A stretch of DNA of 9,115 nucleotides from Betaproteobacteria bacterium (GCA_012274205.1 JAAOZY010000171.1:1-9115), one strand, 5' to 3'; positions 1 through 6,096 are shown, numbered from the stretch's first letter. Made by a program: numbers and translations. Notes: generated by a model not told the origin, from the sequence alone.

Positions 1-173
1 ATGTAGTAGGTGGTCGCGCCGGTGCGCTGCGCCACGCCCGGGATCGAGGTGCTCTGCACCGGATAGCCCTCGGCTGTCGCCGCTGCGATGATCCAGTCGG
101 CGAGCACGCCGCCGCCTTCGCCCCCGAGTGCGGCGATCAGCAGGGTAATCGGTCGCTGCGTTGCTTTTTCCAT
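1..173 (-). CDS. iorB: Indolepyruvate (2-oxoacid) oxidoreductase beta-family protein, N-terminal part only
   Basis: This partial gene has 57 visible codons from an ATG at 173 and continues past the left edge. The protein begins MEKATQRPITLLIAALGG and goes on with GEGGGVLADWIIAA and STSIPGVAQRTGATTYY. That pattern is typical of the large indolepyruvate oxidoreductase beta-family proteins of aromatic-degrading proteobacteria, which act with a TPP-binding IorA partner to turn arylpyruvates into arylacetyl-CoA with electron transfer to ferredoxin. The glycine-rich loop reads GGEGGG where PorG-type subunits usually have GRGGQG. Only a weak purine run (GAAAGAG) lies about 11 nt upstream of the ATG. 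The gene follows the pad operon on the same strand after 154 bp, so it may be its distal part or have its own promoter. Family assignment is fairly secure. The exact substrate, and whether iorA lies next to it outside the window, are unknown. Confidence 0.72.
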   Translation of the reverse strand, partial: MEKATQRPITLLIAALGGEGGGVLADWIIAAATAEGYPVQSTSIPGVAQRTGATTYY

Positions 174-218
174 GTTGGCAATGCTCTTTCAACAGAAGGA
201 GGCAGGGTACACAAAGGC

Positions 219-232
219 ATGCAAAATGCAAA
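219..232. repeat. Tandem 7-bp repeat ATGCAAA x2 upstream of the iorB-like gene
   Basis: Two perfect head-to-tail copies of ATGCAAA occur here (TTTGCAT x2 on the minus strand). They lie 46-59 bp upstream of the iorB-like start codon, in an AT-richer patch of a GC-rich gap. On the minus strand the first TTGCAT could act as a poor -35 followed 16 bp later by TACCCT at 204-209, but both hexamers match consensus only weakly. An activator or operator site is a plausible role. It is inferred from position alone. Confidence 0.35.
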
Positions 233-286
233 CCAATTCCCTGCGTCGCATGGGGTCTATCGGCTTCGGTACGGCGCGGAAGCCGT

Positions 287-323
287 GGGCGCGCGCGCCC
301 GCGCTGCCGGGCGGCAGCAGCGC
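287..323 (-). terminator. GC-rich hairpin cluster after padI, possible terminator or attenuator
   Basis: Directly after the padI stop lie a stem of GCGCTGC/GCAGCGC (301-307 and 317-323, with an alternative nested GCTGCC/GGCAGC stem) and a perfect 14-bp palindrome GGGCGCGCGCGCCC (287-300). There is no T-run after either stem on the minus strand, so this is not a canonical intrinsic terminator. It could slow polymerase, protect the pad mRNA 3' end or simply reflect base composition. Confidence 0.3.
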
Positions 324-327
324 CGCT

Positions 328-1677
328 TCAGGCCTGCGCTGCCGCTGCGCCTGCCGGGCCCTTGACCGCGGCGAGCATCTGGATGCGGCCGAGGTTGGTC
401 GCGACGGAGCGCTCTATGTGCTTGACCTGATCCGGATCGAGGTGGCGGTACTTGCCCAATACCGCCAGATAGTCGTCGATGGGCAGCGCATTGTCGGCCG
501 GCCGCGTCAAATGCAGCCCTTCGTCCCGCGTGAATTCCCACAGCAGCACGAAGTTGGTTTCGACCGCCTTGCGCGCCACCTCGATGTTCTGGTCCGAGGG
601 GAAGCGCCAGCCGGTGGTGCACGGGGAATAGATGTGCAGATAGGCGAATCCGCTCCTGGCCGCTTCGATCGCGCGCTCGAGCTTGGCGTACAGGTCTTCC
701 ATGAACGCGGTGGAGGCGGTCGCCACGTAGGCGCAGTCGTGCATCACCATCAGCAGCGGCAGGTTCTTCGCGTCCTGGGTCTTGCCGTGGGCGCGCTCGC
801 CCACCGGCGTGGTCGAGGTCCAGGCGCCGTAAGGCGTGCAGCCCGAGCGCTGCATGCCGGTGTTCATGTAGCCTTCGTTGTCGACGCAGATGTACAGGAT
901 CTCCTCGCCGCGCTCGGCGGCACCCGAGCGCGACTGGAAGACCACGTCCGCGGTGCCGCCGTCGCCTGCCAGCGCCACGGCCATCACATCGCGGCCGCTG
1001 CGCTTGTAGTGCCGGCGCACCCCGGCCAGCATCGACGCGGTGTTGGTCAGCAGCGGGTGGAACACCGGCACCTTGGTGCCGGTGAGCCCGTTGTAGCCGA
1101 CCGAGCCCATGCCCGGAATGCAGCCGGGCGGGGTCGCCACCACCACGTCCGGGCCGATGCGGCGCAGGGCGTGGCGCATGATGAGTTCGGTGTTGCAGCC
1201 CTGGCAGCCCGACAGGCCGGGCGCGAACAGGTCTTCGAGATCGCCCACTTGCTTGTAGATGCGCGCGGTCTTCACGTGCTTCAGCGCGCCCGTCGCGCAG
1301 GCCTTGACGCATGCCGGAGCCCCGTCGCACATGTCGCATTTGATCACGTGGGATGCAACGCTGTCGTAGGCGATGCCGCCGTAGGCGCAGCCGACGGTGC
1401 ACAGCAGGCAGTTGACGCACTTCGATCCGTCCCAGTCGATCACGCCGCTACCGGCGTTCTTCGCGAGCGCGCCTGCCGGGCAATTGAGCACGCATTCCGG
1501 ATCGCCGCACTGGCGGCAGATGGCGAGCTCGAAACCCGCGCCCGAGGGCACGATCTGGATGCGCGATTGCGTATGGTCGTCTGTCTGAGTCTTGGCCTGC
1601 GCGCAGGCGGTCATGCAGTCGTTGCAGCCGTCGCACGCTTCCTGCTTGAAATGTATGGTTTCGTATGCGGCGCCCAT
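328..1677 (-). CDS. padI: Phenylglyoxylate dehydrogenase-type 2-oxoacid oxidoreductase, beta subunit (ferredoxin-TPP domain fusion)
   Basis: The 449-residue protein starts at the ATG at 1677, chosen because TAGGAG precedes it by 5 nt and the cluster-binding domain begins at once. A longer reading from 1791 would only run into padH. Residues 15-127 hold four Cys quartets (15/18/21/25, 54/57/62/66, 87/90/93/97, 114/117/123/127), so four [4Fe-4S] clusters in a CooF/HycB-like ferredoxin. From about 155 it is a PorB-type TPP domain: Cys158, 161, 186 and 353 (SPCTTGW) can bind the proximal cluster, GDGGTADVVF (238-247) and VDNEGYMNTG (265-274) bind TPP-Mg. It would decarboxylate the aryl-2-oxoacid with PadG and pass electrons to PadH. 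In the characterised enzyme of denitrifiers this is the roughly 50-kDa beta subunit. The substrate here is inferred from homology and gene order. It is the last gene of the operon, 8 nt after padH. Confidence 0.85.
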   Translation of the reverse strand: MGAAYETIHFKQEACDGCNDCMTACAQAKTQTDDHTQSRIQIVPSGAGFELAICRQCGDPECVLNCPAGALAKNAGSGVIDWDGSKCVNCLLCTVGCAYGGIAYDSVASHVIKCDMCDGAPACVKACATGALKHVKTARIYKQVGDLEDLFAPGLSGCQGCNTELIMRHALRRIGPDVVVATPPGCIPGMGSVGYNGLTGTKVPVFHPLLTNTASMLAGVRRHYKRSGRDVMAVALAGDGGTADVVFQSRSGAAERGEEILYICVDNEGYMNTGMQRSGCTPYGAWTSTTPVGERAHGKTQDAKNLPLLMVMHDCAYVATASTAFMEDLYAKLERAIEAARSGFAYLHIYSPCTTGWRFPSDQNIEVARKAVETNFVLLWEFTRDEGLHLTRPADNALPIDDYLAVLGKYRHLDPDQVKHIERSVATNLGRIQMLAAVKGPAGAAAAQA

Positions 1678-1682
1678 GGCGG

Positions 1683-1688
1683 CTCCTA
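1683..1688 (-). promoter_or_regulatory. padI ribosome binding site overlapping the padH stop codon
   Basis: On the minus strand TAGGAG lies 5 nt before the padI ATG. Its first three bases are the padH TAG stop. This fixes the padI start at 1677 and suggests translational coupling of the two subunits. Confidence 0.65.
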
Positions 1689-2948
1689 TCTCCAGTTCCT
1701 GGACATCAGCGCGCGCGCGGTATCCTGCGGCGAGCGCAGGAACGCCAGCTTTTCGTCGCGCAGATCGATGCCGCGCAGTATCAGCTCCCACATGATGCCC
1801 GGGTCGAACGCGCTGTTGACGCCGAAAATCCCAGCGAGGCGCGCATCCTTCAGCACGATCTTGAGGTAGCGGTTCTGTTCCGCGTCCACCTGTTTTTGCA
1901 CTTCGACACCGGATTGCTCCAGCGCCTGCTCATGCACGCCGACCGAAACTGCCTGCTGGCCGAAGAAGCTGTAGGTATTGAGCGGCACGCCGCCGGCGTA
2001 GTCCTTTGTGCCCGGGTCTTCGGCCATCGCCATGCCGGCGATGCGCCCCTGATCCACGGCGTCGGGCAGGATGCCGTTGATGATCCTGTCGGACGTAAAG
2101 AAGCCGCGCGCCTGCGCTACGTCGCCCGCAGCCCAGATGTTGGCGACGTTGGTGCGCATGTGCGCGTCCACCAGCACACCGCGTTCGGTCTCGACGCCGC
2201 TGCCCTGGAGAAAATCGGTTACCGGCGCCACGCCGGTGGCGACCAGCAGCAGGTCCGCTTCGATGGTGCTGCCGTCAGCCAGCGTCGCGCGGCAGCCCGC
2301 GCCTGCGCCCGCGACCGAAGCCAGGCGGGTGCCGGTGCGCAGGTGCACGCCATGCGCGGCGAACACCCGTTCGATCATGGACGAAGCTTCGGCATCGAAG
2401 TAGCCCGAGAGCACATGCGGCTGCAGCTCCACCACGCTCACTTCCACGCCGGCCTTGGCCAGATTTTCCGCTGCGTGCATGCCGATCAGGCCGCCGCCCA
2501 GCACCAGCGCGCGCCTCACCCGCGGCAGCGCCGCGCGCAGCGCCACGGCATCCTCCAGCGTGCGCAGCACATGAAATTTCATCCCGGCAAGTCCCGGGAC
2601 GGGCGGCAACAGGGGTGCGGCGCCGGTGGCGAGCAGCAGCTTGTCGAAGCCGATGCGGCTGCCATCGGCGAGTTCGACTGCGTTCGCGTCCGCGTTCACT
2701 TTGCGCACTTTCGCGCCGCGCAGGTAATTCACCTTGTGCTCGGCGAAATAGCGCTCGTCGCGCAGGTACACGCGCCCCGGCTCGGAGCGGCCGGAGACCA
2801 CGTAAGGCAGGACCGTGGGCGAGTAGGGCAGGCTGTCGTCGCGCGTAAGCAGGGTGACGTCGCCGTCGGCGTCGTGCAGACGGATCGCGTGCAGGGCCGA
2901 CAGCGCCGCGTGGCTGGCGCCAACTATCAGGTAGTGTGCATGCGTCAT
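1686..2948 (-). CDS. padH: Phenylglyoxylate dehydrogenase-type epsilon subunit, FAD-dependent NADH oxidoreductase
   Basis: This 420-residue two-dinucleotide-fold flavoprotein has the GASHAALSA FAD motif at 10-18, LLLATGAAP at 104-112, a second Rossmann motif GGGLIGMHAAENL at 151-163 and the closing FAD motif IWAAGDVA at 271-278. Glu174 ends the second strand of the NAD fold (VVELQ), which favours NAD(H) over NADP(H). In the phenylglyoxylate:NAD+ oxidoreductase family this subunit collects electrons from the Fe-S subunits and reduces NAD+. Most 2-oxoacid oxidoreductases lack such a subunit and use free ferredoxin. A good Shine-Dalgarno AAGGA lies 8 nt before the ATG, inside the end of padG, and the gap to padG is 4 nt. 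By domains alone it could be a rubredoxin or ferredoxin reductase. Its place between padG and padI decides the call. Confidence 0.85.
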   Translation of the reverse strand: MTHAHYLIVGASHAALSALHAIRLHDADGDVTLLTRDDSLPYSPTVLPYVVSGRSEPGRVYLRDERYFAEHKVNYLRGAKVRKVNADANAVELADGSRIGFDKLLLATGAAPLLPPVPGLAGMKFHVLRTLEDAVALRAALPRVRRALVLGGGLIGMHAAENLAKAGVEVSVVELQPHVLSGYFDAEASSMIERVFAAHGVHLRTGTRLASVAGAGAGCRATLADGSTIEADLLLVATGVAPVTDFLQGSGVETERGVLVDAHMRTNVANIWAAGDVAQARGFFTSDRIINGILPDAVDQGRIAGMAMAEDPGTKDYAGGVPLNTYSFFGQQAVSVGVHEQALEQSGVEVQKQVDAEQNRYLKIVLKDARLAGIFGVNSAFDPGIMWELILRGIDLRDEKLAFLRSPQDTARALMSRNWR

Positions 2949-2952
2949 CGTC

Positions 2953-4176
2953 CTAGTCCTTTTCGTTCAGCCACACGGTCGCGGCCGGACGGCCGTCGCG
3001 CGCGAGCTCCTTGACGCGGCCGATGACACGCTCGAAGTGCGCCACGGTGAGGTCGGCGCCGGCGAGCCCGCCGATGAACCTCATTGCCGGTATGCGTTTG
3101 GGCGCGTACTGCATGGCGGAGATGGCGTCCTGGAACAAAGGCCCGCAATTCCAGCCGAAGGACACCGAGCGGTCGACCACGCCGAACGCCTTGACGTCCG
3201 CCAGCGCGCTTGCCAGCGCCTCGGCCGGAAACGGGCGATACGTCTTCACCTTGACCAGGCCGACTTTTTCGCCGCGCGCGCGCGCGGCGTCCACCGCGTC
3301 CTTGGCCGCGCCGGTCATGCTGCCTATGGTGACCATGGCGTATTCGGCGCCGTCCATGCGATAGGATTCGATCAAGGGCGCGTGGTAGCGGCCGAAGCGC
3401 CGCCCCCAGTCCTCGTGCACCTCGGTGATGACTTTGAGCGAGTTCTGCATGCCTGCGCACTGGCCCTTGCGATAGCGCACGAAGCTCGACGGACCGGCGC
3501 CGCCGGCGCCGCCGGTAAGCGGATCGACCGCCATCGGCCGCTGCGGATCGAGCGCCACATGCCAGTTCACGTCCTTCGCGCCGAGGAAGCCGCTGACCTC
3601 GCCCTGATCCGGCAGCTCGCAGCGCGCGGCGCCGAACGAAAGGTAGTTGCCGTCGTGGCAGACGTTCACCGGCAGCATCACGTCGTGGTGCTCGGCGATG
3701 CGGTAGGCCATGATGGTGGTGTCGAGCACTTCCTGCACCGACTCGCAGTACATCTGCACCCAGCCGACTTCGCGCACCGACATCGCGTCCTGGTGCCCGC
3801 CCCAGACGCTTTGCGGCGTGAGCGTGTCGCGCGTGACGATGGTCATCACCAGCGGCAGGCGCAGCCCGGGCGTGCGCAGATAGGGCTCGAACATGAAGGC
3901 GAGGCCGGGCCCGCAGCTCGCGGTGTAGGTGCGCGCGCCGGCAAGGCAGGCACCCTGCAGCACCGACAGCACCGAATGTTCGCCTTCCACGTCGACGATT
4001 TCGGCGCCGAGGCGCCCGTCGGCGATGAACTTGGCCAGGTATTCGACCAGCGAGGATTGCGGCGTGATCGGATACACCGCGACCATGTCCACGTCGGCAA
4101 GCGACACCGCCCACGCGGCGGCTTCGTTGCCGTCGCAGACGATGAGTTTCGACTTCGGCTTGAGGATCGCGGACAT
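2953..4176 (-). CDS. padG: Phenylglyoxylate dehydrogenase-type alpha subunit (PorA-like)
   Basis: This 407-residue PorA-family subunit carries the pyrimidine-binding half of the TPP site. YPITPQSS at 35-42 and the EGEHS segment at 64-68 supply the conserved glutamate that activates TPP. TASCGPGLAFMFE at 85-97 and VVDRSVSFGWNCGPLF at 333-348 are also typical of the family, the latter at the start of the C-terminal transketolase-like domain. With PadI it forms the active site that converts an aryl-2-oxoacid and CoA to aryl-CoA and CO2. The ATG overlaps the padF stop (TAATG) and has a strong GGAGG 7 nt upstream within padF, so the two are translationally coupled. Length (about 44 kDa) suits the alpha subunit of the five-subunit enzyme. 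Pyruvate or another branched or aromatic oxoacid as substrate cannot be excluded from sequence alone. Confidence 0.86.
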   Translation of the reverse strand: MSAILKPKSKLIVCDGNEAAAWAVSLADVDMVAVYPITPQSSLVEYLAKFIADGRLGAEIVDVEGEHSVLSVLQGACLAGARTYTASCGPGLAFMFEPYLRTPGLRLPLVMTIVTRDTLTPQSVWGGHQDAMSVREVGWVQMYCESVQEVLDTTIMAYRIAEHHDVMLPVNVCHDGNYLSFGAARCELPDQGEVSGFLGAKDVNWHVALDPQRPMAVDPLTGGAGGAGPSSFVRYRKGQCAGMQNSLKVITEVHEDWGRRFGRYHAPLIESYRMDGAEYAMVTIGSMTGAAKDAVDAARARGEKVGLVKVKTYRPFPAEALASALADVKAFGVVDRSVSFGWNCGPLFQDAISAMQYAPKRIPAMRFIGGLAGADLTVAHFERVIGRVKELARDGRPAATVWLNEKD

Positions 4177-4466
4177 TAGGCTGCCTCCTCATACATGGTG
4201 ATGGCGCGTTGCGGGCACTCGGTGGCGCAGATGCCGCAGCCCTTGCAGGTCTTCAGGTTGAAGTCGAACCAGGCTGCTTTTTCCACCACGCATTGCACCG
4301 GGCAATAGAGCCAGCACACGGCGCACTTGACGCACTTGGCGCGGTCGACCACCGGGCGCATGCTGCGCCAGTCGCCGGGCAGCATCGGCGTGGGCGTGGT
4401 CGCGATCGGGCACAGGTCGTTCGGGATCGTGGCCGCGTCAAACATCTTGTAGGCTTGCCGTTTCAC
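4176..4466 (-). CDS. padF: Phenylglyoxylate dehydrogenase-type delta subunit, 2x[4Fe-4S] ferredoxin (PorD-like)
   Basis: This 96-residue ferredoxin subunit has two classical CxxCxxCxxxCP quartets, Cys45/48/51/55 and Cys74/77/80/84. They are preceded by GDWRSMRP (31-38), typical of the PorD delta subunits of 2-oxoacid oxidoreductases. It wires the TPP site to the other Fe-S domains. The start is a GTG at 4466, supported by GGGGAG 6 nt upstream; the next ATG, at codon 8, has no better signal. It lies 14 nt after padE, and its TAA overlaps the padG ATG. The protein supplies two clusters in addition to the five predicted in PadI. The function is secure as a family; the symbol rests on operon context. 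Confidence 0.84.
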   Translation of the reverse strand: MKRQAYKMFDAATIPNDLCPIATTPTPMLPGDWRSMRPVVDRAKCVKCAVCWLYCPVQCVVEKAAWFDFNLKTCKGCGICATECPQRAITMYEEAA

Positions 4467-4480
4467 TTTCTGCTCCCCGC

Positions 4481-5053
4481 TTATGCAGCCACAGCTGCCA
4501 GGATCTGGTGCACTTGCGTCGCTTCATAGCCGCGCTCCAGCGCCGCCATGTTCTGCTTCAGCCCGGCATCGCGGAAATCCGATTTCTGGATCGCCGCCTT
4601 GAGGGAGTCGAGCGACACCAGGCCGGTGGCGCGCGCGAACGCGCCGAGCATGATGGTGTTGGTGATCGAGCGCTTGAAGATGTCGAGCGCGATCGACACC
4701 GCGTCGCAAAGTCCTACGGTGGCAATCTGCGGCGGCAGCTGAAACTCGCCCAGGGGCTTCGAGCTGGTCTGCACCAGCACTGCCCCGTCCTTGACGCCAT
4801 CGAACACGTTGACCGCGCGCGCCACCGTCGGGTCGATGCACAGCACGCAGTCGGGCTGGTAGATGTTGGTCATCTGGCGGATCTCGCGCTCGTCGAAGCG
4901 CAGAAAGCTCGCCACCGGCGCGCCGCGGCGCTCGAAGCCGAACGAGGGCACGGCGACGACATACTTGCCCTCGAGCACGAGGGCAGTGGCGAGGATGCCG
5001 CCGGCGAGCACCGCGCCCTGACCGCCGCGTCCGTGGATGCGAATCTCGTACAT
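4481..5053 (-). CDS. padE: Phenylglyoxylate dehydrogenase-type gamma subunit (PorG-like)
   Basis: This is a 190-residue PorG-family subunit, about 20 kDa. The N-terminus MYEIRIHGRGGQG carries the diagnostic GRGGQG loop at 8-13, followed by PSFGFERRGAPV (36-47) and SITNTIMLGAF (129-139), all conserved in gamma subunits of 2-oxoacid oxidoreductases. It has a structural and CoA-site role in the complex. The start at 5053 is chosen because the family begins there and GGAGGAGGT lies just upstream; an in-frame extension to 5356 would run through the promoter and into the regulator gene. It is the first gene of the five-gene operon and lies divergent to the LysR gene. Confidence 0.86.
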   Translation of the reverse strand: MYEIRIHGRGGQGAVLAGGILATALVLEGKYVVAVPSFGFERRGAPVASFLRFDEREIRQMTNIYQPDCVLCIDPTVARAVNVFDGVKDGAVLVQTSSKPLGEFQLPPQIATVGLCDAVSIALDIFKRSITNTIMLGAFARATGLVSLDSLKAAIQKSDFRDAGLKQNMAALERGYEATQVHQILAAVAA

Positions 5054-5056
5054 GGC

Positions 5057-5065
5057 ACCTCCTCC
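5057..5065 (-). promoter_or_regulatory. Strong padE ribosome binding site
   Basis: On the minus strand GGAGGAGGT precedes the padE ATG by 3 nt at its near end. The inner GGAGG lies at normal spacing. It decides the start of padE and is the strongest Shine-Dalgarno noticed in the window. Confidence 0.7.
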
Positions 5066-5108
5066 TCGGCTGGCCGCGGCAGGGGCCGGGCCAGCGCATG
5101 TTCGGGCC

Positions 5109-5137
5109 AGATTAGGCGCGGGGTGCATATTTGTCAA
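5109..5137 (-). promoter_or_regulatory. Candidate sigma70 promoter of the pad operon
   Basis: On the minus strand a perfect TTGACA (5132-5137) is followed after exactly 17 bp by TAATCT (5109-5114). The latter keeps the first, second and last bases of TATAAT. Transcription would start near 5102 and give a leader of about 49 nt to padE. A perfect -35 with a poor -10 suits a promoter that needs an activator. The -35 lies inside the palindrome at 5129-5139. Confidence 0.55.
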
Positions 5138-5139
5138 AT
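5129..5139. promoter_or_regulatory. Perfect palindrome ATTTG-T-CAAAT over the pad -35 box
   Basis: Two 5-bp arms with a single central base form an 11-bp inverted repeat that covers the pad -35 hexamer. It also covers the best plus-strand -35 of the regulator gene. Its place suits the activation half-site of a LysR regulator, or an operator shared by both promoters. Confidence 0.45.
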
Positions 5140-5160
5140 TGATGTGCAGTATGATATATA
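5131..5160 (+). promoter_or_regulatory. Candidate promoter of the LysR gene, overlapping the pad promoter
   Basis: On the plus strand TTGTCA (5131-5136) is followed after 18 bp by TATATA (5155-5160). Transcription would start near 5167, almost at the ATG at 5169. A closer TATGAT (5150-5155) has a better match but no well-spaced -35. The call is tentative. Confidence 0.35.
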
Positions 5161-5163
5161 TAC
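5149..5163. promoter_or_regulatory. Candidate LysR recognition site (T-N11-A dyad)
   Basis: GTAT-N7-ATAC forms a dyad containing T (5150), 11 bases, then A (5162), the LysR consensus layout. Its centre (5156) is about 54 bp upstream of the predicted pad start site. It ends 5 bp before the regulator's ATG. This fits a site used to activate pad and to repress the regulator itself. Confidence 0.5.
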
Positions 5164-5168
5164 CGATT

Positions 5169-6077
5169 ATGAATGTAGCTGAACTCGACCTGAATCTGCT
5201 GCTGGCGTTCGACGCGATCGCCACCGAAGGCAGCGTCACCGTCGCCGGCGAGCGCATCGGGCTGTCGCAGCCGGCGATGAGCAACGCGCTTGCGCGCCTG
5301 CGCGCGCTGTTCGGCGATCCGCTGTTCGTGCGCACGCCGCGCGGCATGCGCCCCACGCCGTTCGCGCAGCAGCTGGCGCAGCCGGTGCGCGAGGCCCTGC
5401 GCCTGATTCAGGGCGCATTGCAGCAGCACGCCGGCTTCGACCCGCTGAGTTCCACCAATACCTTTCGCTTTCACATGTCGGACATCGGCGAGATGGTGTT
5501 CCTGCCCAATCTGCTGGCGCGCATCAAGCGCGACGCCCCCGGCGTCAGGATCGAAGTGGTGCGCATCCCGATCAAGGATGTGCACGCGGCGCTGGAGGCG
5601 GGTGCGCTCGATCTCGCGGTCGGCTTCCTGCCCGGGCTGACCACGGGCATGCGCCAACAGCCGCTGTTTCGCGAGCACTATGAATGCATGCTGCGCGCCG
5701 ACCATCCGCTCATCGGCGCGAAAATCAGCGCGAAGCAGTTCCGCGAGGCGGCGCATGTGCTGGTGTCCTATGCCGGCACCGGCCACCAGGTGATCGAGGA
5801 GACGTTCATCAGGGAGGGCTTGGAATCACGCATCGCGGTGCGCGTGCCGCACTTCCTCGTGGTGCCGATGATCCTGGCGCGCACCGACCTGATCGTGACC
5901 GTGCCCTCGCGCGTCGCCGCGCTGTTCGCGCAGACCGGCAACTTCAATGTGCTGCCGCTGCCGCTGCGCATGCCCAGCTTCGAAGTCAGGCTGCACTGGC
6001 ACCAGCGCTTCCACCAGGATCCGGCCAACACCTGGCTGCGCCGGCTCATGACCGAGCTGTACGCCGAGCAGGCCTGA
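5169..6077 (+). CDS. LysR-type transcriptional regulator, NahR/LinR-like
   Basis: This 302-residue protein has the usual LysR length. The N-terminal winged helix-turn-helix spans about residues 7-60, with GSVTVAGERIGLSQPAMSNA at 21-40 as the core. The effector-binding domain runs from about 97 to the end. The C-terminal HWHQRFHQDPANTWLR (276-291) resembles the aromatic-sensing NahR/LinR/NodD branch. It is divergent from padE with 115 bp between the start codons and a T-N11-A dyad in that gap, so it most likely activates the pad operon in response to an aromatic acid or CoA ester and represses itself. Upstream in-frame codons reach 5037, but the family N-terminus starts at 5169. No clear Shine-Dalgarno precedes this ATG. 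The characterised pad systems I know of are not defined by this regulator, so the effector remains open. Confidence 0.85.
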   Translation: MNVAELDLNLLLAFDAIATEGSVTVAGERIGLSQPAMSNALARLRALFGDPLFVRTPRGMRPTPFAQQLAQPVREALRLIQGALQQHAGFDPLSSTNTFRFHMSDIGEMVFLPNLLARIKRDAPGVRIEVVRIPIKDVHAALEAGALDLAVGFLPGLTTGMRQQPLFREHYECMLRADHPLIGAKISAKQFREAAHVLVSYAGTGHQVIEETFIREGLESRIAVRVPHFLVVPMILARTDLIVTVPSRVAALFAQTGNFNVLPLPLRMPSFEVRLHWHQRFHQDPANTWLRRLMTELYAEQA

Positions 6078-6096
6078 GTTCGGCCGGCGCGGCGCT

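Noticed and set aside
88..1869. 593-codon plus-strand open frame opposite padI
   Set aside because: It lies antisense to a gene with clear Fe-S and TPP motifs, has an Arg/His/Ala-rich composition typical of antisense frames in GC-rich DNA, and shows no family pattern.
1665..4179. Long plus-strand open frames (449 and 380 codons) opposite padH and padG
   Set aside because: Their composition is rich in His, Arg and Gln without motifs. The minus-strand genes fully explain the coding signal.
5054..5356. N-terminal extension of padE to an ATG at 5356
   Set aside because: It would run through the divergent promoter and into the LysR gene. PorG proteins begin at the MYEIRIHGRGG segment, which has a strong ribosome-binding site.
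6078..6096. Bidirectional terminator between the convergent LysR and DUF3095 genes
   Set aside because: Only 19 bp of GC-rich sequence with no stem-loop plus T-run on either strand.
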